A stretch of DNA of 64,000 nt from Strigamia acuminata (lineage: Eukaryota > Arthropoda > Chilopoda > Geophilomorpha > Linotaeniidae): assembly GCA_949358305.1 (NCBI GenBank), contig OX442314.1, positions 19,461,060 through 19,525,059 of the forward strand, read 5' to 3'. This document shows positions 22,852-32,925 of this stretch, one piece after another. The number at the start of each line of letters is the position of its first letter. Position 1 is the stretch's first letter. Below the pieces are notes generated by a model. It made no database searches. It was not told where the DNA came from and saw only the letters and a program-made list of their open reading frames with translations. The position numbers and the translations under genes are program-made.

Positions 22852-24410
22852 ATGGGGGTGTCTGCTGAAGAGTCCAGGGCTGATCAACATCAGAAAGTGT
22901 TGTTTCAATTTCGCTATCAAATTCAACGTTATTTAGGTAAGCCTTTCCAATTTATTCATCATAGTTAATCAACCGTGCGTGCTAGGTTATGGCGGAGGAG
23001 GTTTGGTCTACTTGGCCGTCGACGGACACAAAGGCAACAAAAGACGTCAGGTGGCAATCAAAGTGGTTCGATATAACAATCCTTTAGGCGAGGGAGAATG
23101 GCGATATTGGTCCAGACTCCATCACCCAAACATCGTGCATTTGTTAGCCAAATTTGAAGTGAGTGGTGACCGCTTTTACGTGATGGAATATGCTGCGAAT
23201 GGTACTCTATTTGAGTGGATGAGACGACATCGAACTGAAGCAGGCTTACCTAGGGCAAGTTTCAGATGGAAATCAAAGAAAAAGTATATACAAACAACTT
23301 TATTTATAGGTCACCGAAACTCGTACGAGACGATGGATGCGTCAAGTGTTAGAAGCTGGACGCTACTGTCACCACTTGGGACTCTATCACTTCGACATTA
23401 AATCGAGCAATATTCTTCTGGATGGGTCTCTCAACATTAAATTGGCAGATTTTGGTACGATGAAATGTAAAGAGGAGGAGGAAATCCGTCACAACGGCTG
23501 CCGGTTCTATCGACCCCCGGAAGCTCTGAGATCCTCTGGTCGCGTTCGGGGAATTGCCGCACTGGAAGCCGTCGACGTGTGGGCAATTGGAGCAACCATG
23601 TTACGGTTTTTGTCGGGAGGGAAATTAATTTCCTATCGTGATTTCACGGACAGTGATAGTGAGCGAAAGAGTGACATTTTAACCAATATTAGACGAAATG
23701 TTATTCGAATACCGACCTTGCCCATAGCTCACGAAGGAGCACGTCCTCTGATAATGCAAATGCTTCAGCTGGAACCACGCAGAAGGCCATCTTGTACGAG
23801 TCTTCTCAAGAATCAGTGGCTTAACCACAGACACAGCCCTCTAGGTCCCACTCCGGACCGATCTAGTAGTAATGTGGGCCCAGAATACGCCACCGGTGCT
23901 TCGAGTCTAGTGAATAAAAGGTCTCCTGCATCTAAAATACACAAAAGTTCGAATTTGAAGGGAGCCAGCACGGCGAACTCGAACTCAGTTCGCCAACCTA
24001 TCGATACAGCCACGCGTGTTATGCCTTACGACGGCTTGCGAGATTCATTGGCCCCTGAAAAACCACGATATCCACGTAAGCCGTCTGTGGGAACAGGGAC
24101 TAGCTCGAGTAAAAAACAACCAACTCGAAGTGTGTCGACTAATAAAATAAATAGTTATGCTGTCCCGGTCAGAGAAATATCGAAAACATCAACTAACTTG
24201 CGGAAAACGAAAATGTTGTCTGTGAAGAAGAAAAGATCGACCACTACTAGACAAACGATAACGCCGTCGAGAGCCATATTGTCACCTCGAGCCAGGTTGT
24301 CGCCTCCTGCCAGACTGGATCAAGCGTTGGTGGACGCTCGTAGGAAAAGGTCAAGACACTGCCAACAAGTGCGGCATCAAAGTGCAAGCAGGAATAACAG
24401 AGATCATTAA
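22852..24410 (+). CDS. Divergent Ser/Thr protein kinase with basic C-terminal tail
   Basis: Three exons, 22852-22936, 22986-23254 and 23310-24410, give 484 residues. The ATP-binding loop is YGGGGLVYLAV (30-40), the lysine is in VAIK (K54), and Glu66 is a candidate helix-C partner. The catalytic loop reads HFDIKSSN (145-152) instead of the usual HRD. Asp147, Lys149 and Asn152 are present, DFG is at 165-167, and the APE-like motif is PPE (187-189). All catalytic residues are present, so it is probably active. From about residue 275 the tail is Ser/Arg/Lys-rich with no domain I recognise. Intron 2 (23255-23309) uses a GC donor, AGG|GCAAGT; a GT donor 36 bp downstream breaks the frame. I cannot name a close family. 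The tail and 3' UTR are repeated in unit B without the kinase domain. Confidence 0.85.
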
Positions 24411-24640
24411 AGCAGTTAAAATTTCTTTTTGTCGAGTGTATATAACCATTTTTTAATTACTGTGTGCAAAACAATAAGCTAAATTTTAAACAAAGTGCAT
24501 TTTATCGTATCCAAAGTGTAGAAAAACATAAAATGAAAAGTTGTTTTTATAATTGTAATATGTTTTAAAAATTTGACACTAAAATTCAGAAAACTTTTTT
24601 GTTCTTTCAGTAATTGTTCAACTCAATTAATATATATTTA

Positions 24641-25340
24641 GTCGAAAGTCCTTTCAGGTTTCTTATTAGCATCAACTTTTTCAACGCGCCGAACCCAATC
24701 TGCGATGTTTCGAGTGTGAGCTTTTGGACATTTCTCCCGTTCAAGGTTTGTGTCACCATAATTATTCTCCTTCATCTTGAAATAATAATAAAAAAAATAA
24801 CCATTCTTGACTAACCCTTAAGCAAGTTTTTCTCCATTTTTAATACTAGCTGCCGGTTTCGTTATTTTCCCATTTATTTCCCATTTATTATCTTCGGGAA
24901 CAAACACGTGTATTCCGATTGGCGTACAAAAACATGTTGTATGTAATGACCTGGTGAACAGTTTTCAAAATACCATTTATTAGCGAAAACATTGCTGATA
25001 AAATAACTATCTTGATAATGACCTCTACAAGAGACGTCAAAGTCTCTCATTTTTTAATTTCTGAATTGAATCTGACAAACGCAGTTTCGCCCCAAGTGTT
25101 GACTTTATTGCGATGTTTTGCGACCTTTATACAGTCTGTGCCCGGGCATGTTCGAGTCACCTCTTTATACCGTTCATCTTCACAGTAATGCAAAATAACA
25201 CATTGATCATAACAACTGAAAAAGTACAGGCAGCATCGTAAACAGCACGCTAGCTTTCTCGTCCGACCATGATTTAGTACTGGGTGTGTAAGTAAAATCG
25301 TGTAAGAAGAAAATGTAACTTGAAACTAAAATTTTTCTTT
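24641..25340 (-). pseudogene. Decayed copy of the BTB-Kelch gene, 3' half only
   Basis: Minus-strand sequence homologous to 27168-27990, the Kelch-repeat half and stop of the intact gene. It carries many deletions and no continuous frame. For example, it lacks the stretch matching about 27545-27595 and several smaller blocks. There is no BTB or BACK domain. It ends at the duplication junction, so it was truncated from birth and then decayed. Confidence 0.88.
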
Positions 25341-25355
25341 TCAGTAAACAGAATA

Positions 25356-25585
25356 TGCTTCCAGTCTCTATTTTTTTTTAAATTCAGAAAAACGTTTGGT
25401 AATATTTGTACAATTAGAATTACTCAAAGAGAAGAATGAGAGATTAGGCCATGCTCAAGCGAAAATTCAGCATTGAACTGGATATCAATGTTAATCAATG
25501 AAATGCCGTTTCTGACGATCCACGATCGAGCGAACTTTTTGCAGCGAAGCTCGTCTTAATAGACTTTCATCAATATAGACTTTAA
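25356..25585 (+). pseudogene. Broken copy of the receptor's last exon
   Basis: Matches 20557-20820, including the acceptor region and the coiled-coil codons (for example the block for RLGHAQ). It has deletions and frameshifts, and no receptor exons precede it. It cannot encode the tail. Confidence 0.88.
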
Positions 25586-26059
25586 CATAAATAATTATAT
25601 TTTTATGATTATTTTAAGATTATCAAATAAATTAATATTTTTGAAATTTTCTCAATACGGTGTGCATTACAAGATGACAAGCGTGTCGTGTTTTTAATTT
25701 TTAAAAAACAATTTTTTTTTTTGTATTAATCATTTTTTAATTTTCCTATTTTTTTATAAATCCAATTTTTGTTTTTCCGGATTTTTTTACATTTTTTTTC
25801 AAACTATTTCCATTTTTTGTTTAAATTTGCTTTAAAACATTGCACGAAGGTTAATTTTCAAGTAAAATTAATACAAACTTCTTTTTTTCTCTTTAAATAT
25901 AACGAATGATTTTAAATAAAAAATTATGGACGGGAGTTTGTTTTCATTTCATAACGTTTTTGGATTATCGTTTTCGGAAATCAAACATAACACATTACCG
26001 AAGCTCGAAGACATCCACATTAATTTTCTAAAATTCTAAATTTCTAAATTTCTAAATTT

Positions 26060-26637
26060 CTAATACGGCATTGGCATTTCTACTGGAACCACCCCATACA
26101 ACCTTTTCTCATACTCAACTAACTGTTTTAAGAACCCGCTATTTGGATGTGCAATTGATCGCCTTCGCTTGACGAACTGGTAAGCTTTTCTCAAACTCAT
26201 TCCTTCATATTTCATCAAATAAGCAATACACAATGCAACCGATCGACTAATCCCAGCTACACAGTGCACCAAAGTTTTGCCTCCTTTTCGTCTCACTTTA
26301 GCAATCCTATCGGCGACGATATCAAAATAAGGGTACAGGTTGGCGCCCGCATCATCGTCTACAGGTACTTTGAGATACTCGATGTTTGGCATTGGTAAAT
26401 TTGGCAATTCGGTGGTGGCATTAACGACACACGTGATTTTATGTTCTAAAATGCGGCTGTACTGCACAGCCTTTGAACCCGACACATACAAAAAATCAGT
26501 CACTGGTGACAACTCGTAGAAAACGTTGCCCTGTGATCTTGGGGGTTTGTGTCCGTAGAACTTTGGCCATGGGAAATGGAACCTGTATTTCAAATTTAAA
26601 CAATTATATTCAGTTTTCGTGTAATCAGTGGCGCCAT
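26060..26637 (-). CDS. DUSP14-like phosphatase, copy B (5' end disrupted, C-terminus shortened)
   Basis: The catalytic core is intact. HCVAGISRS, KVPVDD and LYVSGSKAV are all kept, and about four-fifths of residues match copy A by eye over the 143-residue core. The ATG orthologous to copy A lies at 26635-26637, but its frame stops after 13 codons (MAPLITRK, then a TAA). Small indels then shift into the core frame. That frame happens to stay open upstream to 26794 through duplicated kinase DNA. The C-terminus ends about 25 residues earlier than copy A, just after YEKRLYG. A usable start would have to be an upstream exon or an internal Met. The preserved core suggests either recent loss or a new 5' end. 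It may be a pseudogene. Confidence 0.6.
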
Positions 26638-26689
26638 TTATCTTTTTATTTAAAAAAATAAGTTCTACCTCACTAAAGTTTGACTCTGC

Positions 26690-27080
26690 GGGGAACCACA
26701 TCAAATGCAGCCTCGCGTGATATGCCGTATGATGGCTTGTGAGATTTAATACCACCTGATAAACCACTAGACAAACGATAACGCCGTCGATCACGAGAGC
26801 TAGATTGTCACCTCGAGCCAGGTTGTCGCCACCTGCCAGACTGGATCAAGCGTTGGTGGACGAGGAAAACGTCAAAACGCTGCTAACAAATGTGGCACCA
26901 AAGTACAAGTAGGAATAACAAAGATCATTAAAACAGTTAAAAATTATTTCGAGTGTATATAACAACCTTTTAATTATTGTGTGCAAAACAATAAGCAAAA
27001 TTTTAAAATAAAGTGCATATTATCATATCCAAAATGTATAATACTATAAAACGAAAAGTTATTTTTATAATTGTAATATA
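26690..27080 (+). pseudogene. Kinase gene tail fragment
   Basis: Matches the kinase C-terminal tail and 3' UTR (about 24000-24560), including ACAAACGATAACGCCGTCGA and the UTR that follows the stop. It has frameshifts and no kinase domain, so it is a relic left by the unit B deletion. Confidence 0.85.
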
Positions 27081-27165
27081 TTTTTTTAAAGAAAAAAATT
27101 TGACACTAAAATTCAGGAAACATTTTTTTTTAGTAATTGATTAGCTCAATTAATATAGAGTACAT

Positions 27166-28878
27166 TTAGTCGAAAGTCCCATCAGGTTTCTTAGCATCAG
27201 CTGTTAAAACACACCGAACCCAATCTGCAATGCTTCGAGTTTGAGGTATTGGAAATTTCTCCCATTGACCAGTCGAAGGTTTATGTCGCCATAATTGTTC
27301 ATGTTCATCTTGAAATAAAAAAAACGGCCATTCTTGGCTTACACTAAGATGCGTCCAAGTTTTCCCCAGTTTTTCAATACCCGCTGGAGGTTTCGTCATT
27401 TCCCATTTATTATCCTCGGGATCAAACACGTATATTTCGATTGGCGTATAAAAATACAGTTTCCCATCGAACGGTGCGCATGATGTACTGTATTTAATGG
27501 CGGGGTGAACAGTTTTCAAGTACCATTGATTAGCGAAAACATTGTAGCAATAGAGCGAAGTATTGGCAGCATTTCGAAGAAAAAGCGAATTTATCGTGCT
27601 GATAAAATAACAATCTTGATAATGACCTTTAAGAGACGCTAAAGTCTCCCATTTTTTAATTCCTGGATTGAATCTGACAAACGCAGTTTCGCCCCAAATG
27701 TAGATTTTATTGCGATGTTCTGCAATCCTTATGCAGTCTGTGACCGGGCATGTTCGAGTCACCTCTTTATACCGTGCATCTTCGGGGTAATACAAAATAA
27801 CACACTGATAATAACAACTGAAAAAGTACAAGCAGCATCCTAAACCGCATGCTAGAAAGTCCGGAGTTACTTCTTCAGGCAGAGCTTTCTCATCCGCCCA
27901 CGATTTAGTACTGGGTGTGTAAGTATGAATTAAAACAGTGTGTGGAGAATCCGGAGAAGTTCGAAAAAAATGTAACTTGTAATGTAATTTTATCGTATCA
28001 TCAGGAGCGCTGGTATCGAACGTTGAAGTCGTCATGGATCGTTTCGAATTAGAACTTGATGTCTTCTTAGTCACTTTTAGCGGGTCGACCGTGCCGTCTT
28101 TGTGCAGCAAACGAGATGTAGCCGCTGCCAACAGCATCTGTAGTAATTCCACCGATTCTTTAATCAAAGGTTCCGTCTTAGGTAGGTTGTGGAGGTATTC
28201 ATCCGAGAGAGATGACATATCAACTTCAGTGCATAGTCTGAGCAATTCCTGTCGCCTTCCGTCGGGGTTGTGCTTTGCCCAGTCAAGAATTGCTGACATA
28301 ATCACTTCAGATGGTTGACATTCTTTTAAAAGAGGAACAAGTTCTCCCATGTGTTTTGTGCTTAGCTCCACTATTAGACCGTCTTTGGCAATGTCTTCAA
28401 AGTTATCTTTAATAAAATTAATGATCACGCACTGACTTCCTTTATTTTCCAGGTTATCTGCCAGCAGTAATGTTTCTAGAAAGTTATCCACGGTTAAATT
28501 TTGCAACAAGAGTTTCCAGCAATATTCATAAAGCCATTGCATTTGCAGGTAATCAGTCGCGATGATCACTTCTTGTATTTTGGCAACGTCTTCGTACAAG
28601 CCAAGCGGTACTATCCCCGTGTATGCAAACTCTATTATTATTTCCATAACGTGCGTTTTGATTCCTTTTAGCTCCACGTCTTTGGGAATCGGGCCGCCGG
28701 AGTGAAATAGGGATTTGAAGTAGGGAGAAGTTGCACTCAAAATTAAGTGGTGTGCAGATATTTGGTGACCACCTTCGCATTTTAAAGTGACATCCGTCAA
28801 TACTTTATTTTTCCGGAAATTGTCCAATTCACAGATTAATTTTTTTTGTTGCTCCTTCGCCAACACTTCGCCTTCCAT
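27166..28878 (-). CDS. BTB-BACK-Kelch protein (KLHL/KBTBD-like)
   Basis: Intronless frame of 570 residues. A BTB domain (about 20-130; VLTDVTLKCEGGHQISAHHLILSA split across this region, then YFKSLFHSG) is followed by a BACK domain (about 135-240; CWKLLLQNLTVDNFLE, ILDWAKHNP). A Ser/Thr-rich linker leads to a degenerate Kelch-type beta-propeller (about 290-560) with spaced W and Y residues (WADEKALP, KKWETLASLKG, NKWEMTKPP, GQWEKFPIP). Members usually recruit substrates to Cullin-3 ubiquitin ligases; the client is unknown. The gene is the outer, intact end of the tandem duplication, with the left breakpoint homology ending near 27990. The start is the first ATG at 28878. I cannot assign a one-to-one orthologue. 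Confidence 0.88.
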   Translation of the reverse strand: MEGEVLAKEQQKKLICELDNFRKNKVLTDVTLKCEGGHQISAHHLILSATSPYFKSLFHSGGPIPKDVELKGIKTHVMEIIIEFAYTGIVPLGLYEDVAKIQEVIIATDYLQMQWLYEYCWKLLLQNLTVDNFLETLLLADNLENKGSQCVIINFIKDNFEDIAKDGLIVELSTKHMGELVPLLKECQPSEVIMSAILDWAKHNPDGRRQELLRLCTEVDMSSLSDEYLHNLPKTEPLIKESVELLQMLLAAATSRLLHKDGTVDPLKVTKKTSSSNSKRSMTTSTFDTSAPDDTIKLHYKLHFFRTSPDSPHTVLIHTYTPSTKSWADEKALPEEVTPDFLACGLGCCLYFFSCYYQCVILYYPEDARYKEVTRTCPVTDCIRIAEHRNKIYIWGETAFVRFNPGIKKWETLASLKGHYQDCYFISTINSLFLRNAANTSLYCYNVFANQWYLKTVHPAIKYSTSCAPFDGKLYFYTPIEIYVFDPEDNKWEMTKPPAGIEKLGKTWTHLSVSQEWPFFLFQDEHEQLWRHKPSTGQWEKFPIPQTRSIADWVRCVLTADAKKPDGTFD

Positions 28879-29947
28879 CTATAAAGAGATAAAAATCATT
28901 CACTTTTTTTTCAGTTTGTGTTTTCGGTTTACCTTCTGCATCGGAGAAACAAAATGAAATGTCTAACCTTGTTCTGCTTTTGTGTTAAAAGTAAGGTTGA
29001 AGTTAAGGAAAGAAAAAAATTAAATTACCGTACATATAACACATTATATTACGTATTCTTTGCTTTAGAATAAAAAAAATGGGTTTCATCCATCCATTTT
29101 TCTCCAATTATTTTTTAAAAATATAATAGTTGAGTGCGGATATTGTTCAACAATTAGTCAATGCAGAAACATTGTTAATTGTTGCGTAGGCAATAATTTA
29201 TTTCTGCTGGATATACTGTATGTAATCTTAAAATAAAACTTGTCGGAATTTCAGGATAAGAGGTGTACGTACGTCCTTTTTTTTTATAAATAAATAAATA
29301 AATATAGTAAGTAAATAAAACTGTCTGAGATTAATTTTGTGTTTGTTTTTAGATTTAGCACACAAAAATAAAGAATTAGTTCTAATTTATTTAAAATTTA
29401 AGTAATTTAACTCAAACTCATAAAATGTATAGTTGATAATTTTTTTCATCCGTATCATGGTTTATGAAAGAAAAGAATCGGATTTTTAAGAACGTTCGAC
29501 CCTGTGTGTGGCAGAGCGTCACTCCGGTGTCACTCCGGTACTTCCTAAGCAGGAACCGAACCGCATATCTACTTTGTTTTAAGACTAGGGACTGAATGTG
29601 TTTGTGCGTAAAAACTCGGGAAAAAACTCGGAAAAAAAAAGTTAAAATGAGCAAATTATCAGCATTGTATTCAATGTATTTTTTGTTAAACTCTACGCAC
29701 CTGATTTTTAATTCGTTTCGATGTTTAATTTAAAAATTATCGATTAAAAAATCGTTTTAATTCCATTCCAGAACCTTGGCACTTTTTTTTTACGATGCAC
29801 TATGCATGTCGGTTATCTAGTGTTTATGTCTGGTCCATTTCGGCAGACTTTGTTTTTAAATCACGTGACAACTGACTCTGTGAGAGAAACCGAGCAAATC
29901 ACAGTTCAGAGCATGCAATCAGTGGAGAGTAAGGTTGTTACAACAGA
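28879..29947. other. Divergent spacer, BTB-Kelch and small membrane gene
   Basis: AT-rich head-to-head spacer. Points of note are a CACGTG E-box near 29862 and a direct repeat of GTCACTCCGG at about 29518-29537. No coding frame was recognised. Confidence 0.45.
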
Positions 29948-30976
29948 ATGGCTTGTTCACTAATGTCTGCGACAACACAAAACATAATTGCTTACGAGCC
30001 AAGAGTGGACAGCACAATCAACAGACGAAATGGCAACTTCAAAGTTTGGCGCGCCAAACTCGATTTATCATTTAGCATCTACATTATTACCGGAGGTACA
30101 TACCATATATCTATATACATTATACTACATACCTAAACATATTTTCAAAATAATATTTAAATGACATCATGTATTCAGTCATTTTTAAAGAAAATTTAAA
30201 AAAAAAATTAATCTCTTCTTCAATCACTAAAATTTGTGCAAATTTTAACCTTTGACACTTTGCTTTAAATAAATTAATTAAAAATTAATAAGTGTGTCAA
30301 TATTAGTTGTTTTAAATATAGTCTACAGAAGTGATGTGGCCAATTGAGATACTGACCTATAATTGGGGTAAATTCTTTTTAAAAAGGCTTATTTTGCTCC
30401 TTAGATCTTTGTAAGATAGGAATCATCCAAAAATATATTATTATATCAAGTTTGAGCATTGACTGATTACTGGTGCAGACCTATATATTGATAAATCTGC
30501 ACTTTGTAATTTGCAAAAAAAAATTCACAGATAATTTGCAGACTATGATTTACAGGGCAAGATCTTGACACCCATGACTGAATAATCTAAAAAAATATGT
30601 AAAAATGATTCATGTGAATAGTGTCTTTAAAAATTAATATTTTTTTTAGTTCAAAGTCTAAAGATTTTTTTATTTTTTGTCATGTCAATTTTTTTTTAGC
30701 TCAAAGTCTCAAAATGATTATTATTATTTTTTTTAATTTTAATTTTTTTAATTAAAATTTTTAATTGCAGGTACTTTATTAACTCTTGGTACATTTCTAC
30801 TGAGTGGATTGCTGCTGATTATAGGATTTATTGCCATCGCTTTCAGTGCTTTTATGGCTGCTACTTGGTTGATATTCTACAAAACACTGAATTTGGTCAG
30901 ACAGAATTCAACACAGTACATTGTTTCTGATATCCGATATATGGAAGCGAAATTGGAGAGAAAGAAATCAAGTTAA
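29948..30976 (+). CDS. Small two-pass membrane protein, unrecognised
   Basis: Two exons, 29948-30095 and 30771-30976, join in frame (G|GT) to give 117 residues. The polar N-terminus (1-36; YEPRVDSTINRR) is followed by two hydrophobic segments at about 40-62 and 65-87, with only a short turn between them. A charged C-terminus follows (YMEAKLERKKSS). The layout fits a hairpin or two-pass protein with both ends on the same side. An AATAAA signal lies at about 31085. Splice sites are clean (GGAG|GTACAT, TTGCAG|GT). I do not recognise the family. The regular codon structure and splicing argue that it is real. Confidence 0.75.
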
Positions 30977-32700
30977 TTATTCAAGTCATCAAAAAATCAT
31001 GAACTATAATTTAACCATTTTCTTAATAATTTTTTTTATTGCCGTATTGTGATCTACCTGTTGTGGCAAAATATATTTTACATCCAAATAAAGTAATATG
31101 TTTAAAACTGTACTCGGATTTTTTTTCTTTTTCCATATTACAAGCAAGTATTTATTGAATTTGCAAATTAAAATTAATAAAAGTAGAAAGCGTAAAACAG
31201 TTTATATTGTCAAAGAAAACTTGTAAAATGAGGTATTTTAATGATATACAAAAATAAAATCCGTAAAATGTACAAATGTGTTTCAAAATGAAACTGATTT
31301 CAAACTGCAATTCGGAATTTTCCTCCCACCAATTATAATTAATTGATGGGTAAAATAATAAATAAATTTCATGGACAAAAATGTTTGATAAATCGTCAAC
31401 AGATGGCGCCTAGCTTCCACAAACTGAATTCTGAACTTGCAAAAATTTCCCTTGAATGTAAGGAAACAAAAAAATATCAGAACGAAAATATAAAAAATAA
31501 AAAAAATTGCTATTAATTTTATTAATAACAACTAACTTCTGATTTTTTATTCAATTTCCGAAATAAAAAATTAAAAATAGTTATTCTATCTGGGCTAGTG
31601 GAAAAAAAGTTGGCACAACAGTAGCAGCACATCCCTATAAATCTTGTAAAGTGATTTAAAATATTTCGTGTTAAGTAATCAATTATTTAAAAAATCTGCT
31701 TTTTTTTATTAAAATTAAATGAAATGCACCACAAAAGGATAGAATAAGTAACTTAAAATTCATTTTGTTTTTGCTAAATTACTACATTAAAATACTTTAA
31801 AATTTAAGACATATCTGTATATCAGGATTAAATAAGAATAACTTTTGGGGCCTAAAAAATAAATGGTTTCGGCAATATCTCATTTTATAAAATTGTAAAT
31901 TACTTTCATCCTTAAAACTGGCGCCATGATCCTTTAGAGCCAATCCAAATGTCACGCGCTAGTCAGTGTCATTAAGTGTTTTGGAAATTATTATTATTAT
32001 TATTTAATACCAGTGGGCGACCGTCAATATTACGCTTCCGTATAAACTGATTCATAACTAAGATTAGTAACACAAGTTATTCTTTCTAAGAAGCAGTAAT
32101 TGTTAATAAATAGATGTCAATTAAACTTAGTTAGAGACATGTGCTCAATAAATAAATCATTTCTAATAAATTTTAAACAAGATAAACTAGTCTTAAATGA
32201 TGTTTACTTACATCATTTATTTATTAACTATTTCTCGCATCCTGTTTGACAAGTACCTTCAAATTATTACTGAAAACAGTGTTTTAAGAAGTAAAAAAAG
32301 TTTCAACAAACCGGTTGTTTCAGCCAGTTAACAAATCAAATTTAAACTCATGCTTATCACTTGAAATAAAAAGTACGTTTCTTTTAGTTGAAACGTATTT
32401 TGTGAAATAAAATTCAGAGATTTTTCACCCTTGATTGTTTTAATTTCTGTTTTAATTTCAGGCAGGAAAAAATATTTAATTGCTTATGTATAATTTCTTT
32501 TTCCATTAATTAAAGAGGGAAAAAATGTTTATTTCGAAGAATGAATTATTAGTCCTAACGCACAAAATGATATTTAATTGTTTTTAAAAAGGTATAAGTT
32601 CACAACTCGTCACTAGATGTCACGAGAACAAAAATTGGAAGCATGTTCCAAGTTTACATGAATTCATACATGATCAACGATTAGCCAATGTAAAGGATGG
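30977..32700. other. Intergenic region upstream of activin beta
   Basis: AT-rich. It contains a hairpin at 32194-32219 (10-bp perfect stem TAAATGATGT, 6-nt loop), a CTCF-like AGATGGCGCC at 31401-31410, and short ATT repeats near 31990. No gene was recognised. Confidence 0.45.
31401..31410 (+). promoter_or_regulatory. CTCF-like insulator motif (candidate)
   Basis: CAGATGGCGCCTAG resembles the insect CTCF core. It is short and could be chance; its interest is the partner of opposite orientation at 50788-50804. Confidence 0.25.
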
Positions 32701-32925
32701 CGGGCGCTGTGGCGACCAATCCGGTGGGGCGTATTATATGCTTCCACGAGCCGAATTGGTGCGATCAAACCGTGTGTGCGCAGCCTGCCCTCCCCTCCCC
32801 CACCCTTCCATTCGTGCAACGGGCTGGCAACCTATAAATCGGACAGCCGCTTTTTTGCACCGGCTGTCACTTGGGGAATAGAGCTGCTATAGCAACTGTC
32901 GTGAACGAAACATCCAGAGTGTAAG
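32701..32925 (+). promoter_or_regulatory. Activin beta core promoter and 5' UTR
   Basis: A GC-rich island stands out sharply from AT-rich flanks. It holds CCAAT-type motifs (GACCAATCC near 32719 and an inverted ATTGG near 32755) and a TATA box, CTATAAATC, with TATAAA at 32833-32838. An initiator-like TCACTT begins at 32867, about 35 bp downstream. The coding ATG is at 32926. Confidence 0.65.

Larger units (their letters stand above)
20557..25340. repeat. Tandem segmental duplication, unit A
   Basis: Unit A contains the intact last receptor exon, DUSP copy A, the complete kinase gene and a truncated, decayed copy of the BTB-Kelch 3' half. The order and orientation are the same as in unit B (25356-27990). 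The shared sequence includes non-coding DNA, such as the AT-rich receptor 3' UTR and the kinase 3' UTR. This rules out conserved coding similarity alone. The exact junction lies between about 25340 and 25356. Confidence 0.85.
25356..27990. repeat. Tandem segmental duplication, unit B
   Basis: Unit B holds a broken receptor last exon, DUSP copy B, the tail of the kinase gene and the 3' part of the intact BTB-Kelch gene. It is about 2.6 kb against 4.8 kb for unit A. The main difference is a deletion removing the counterpart of roughly 21925-24000, that is the intergenic promoter region and the kinase domain. Confidence 0.85.
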
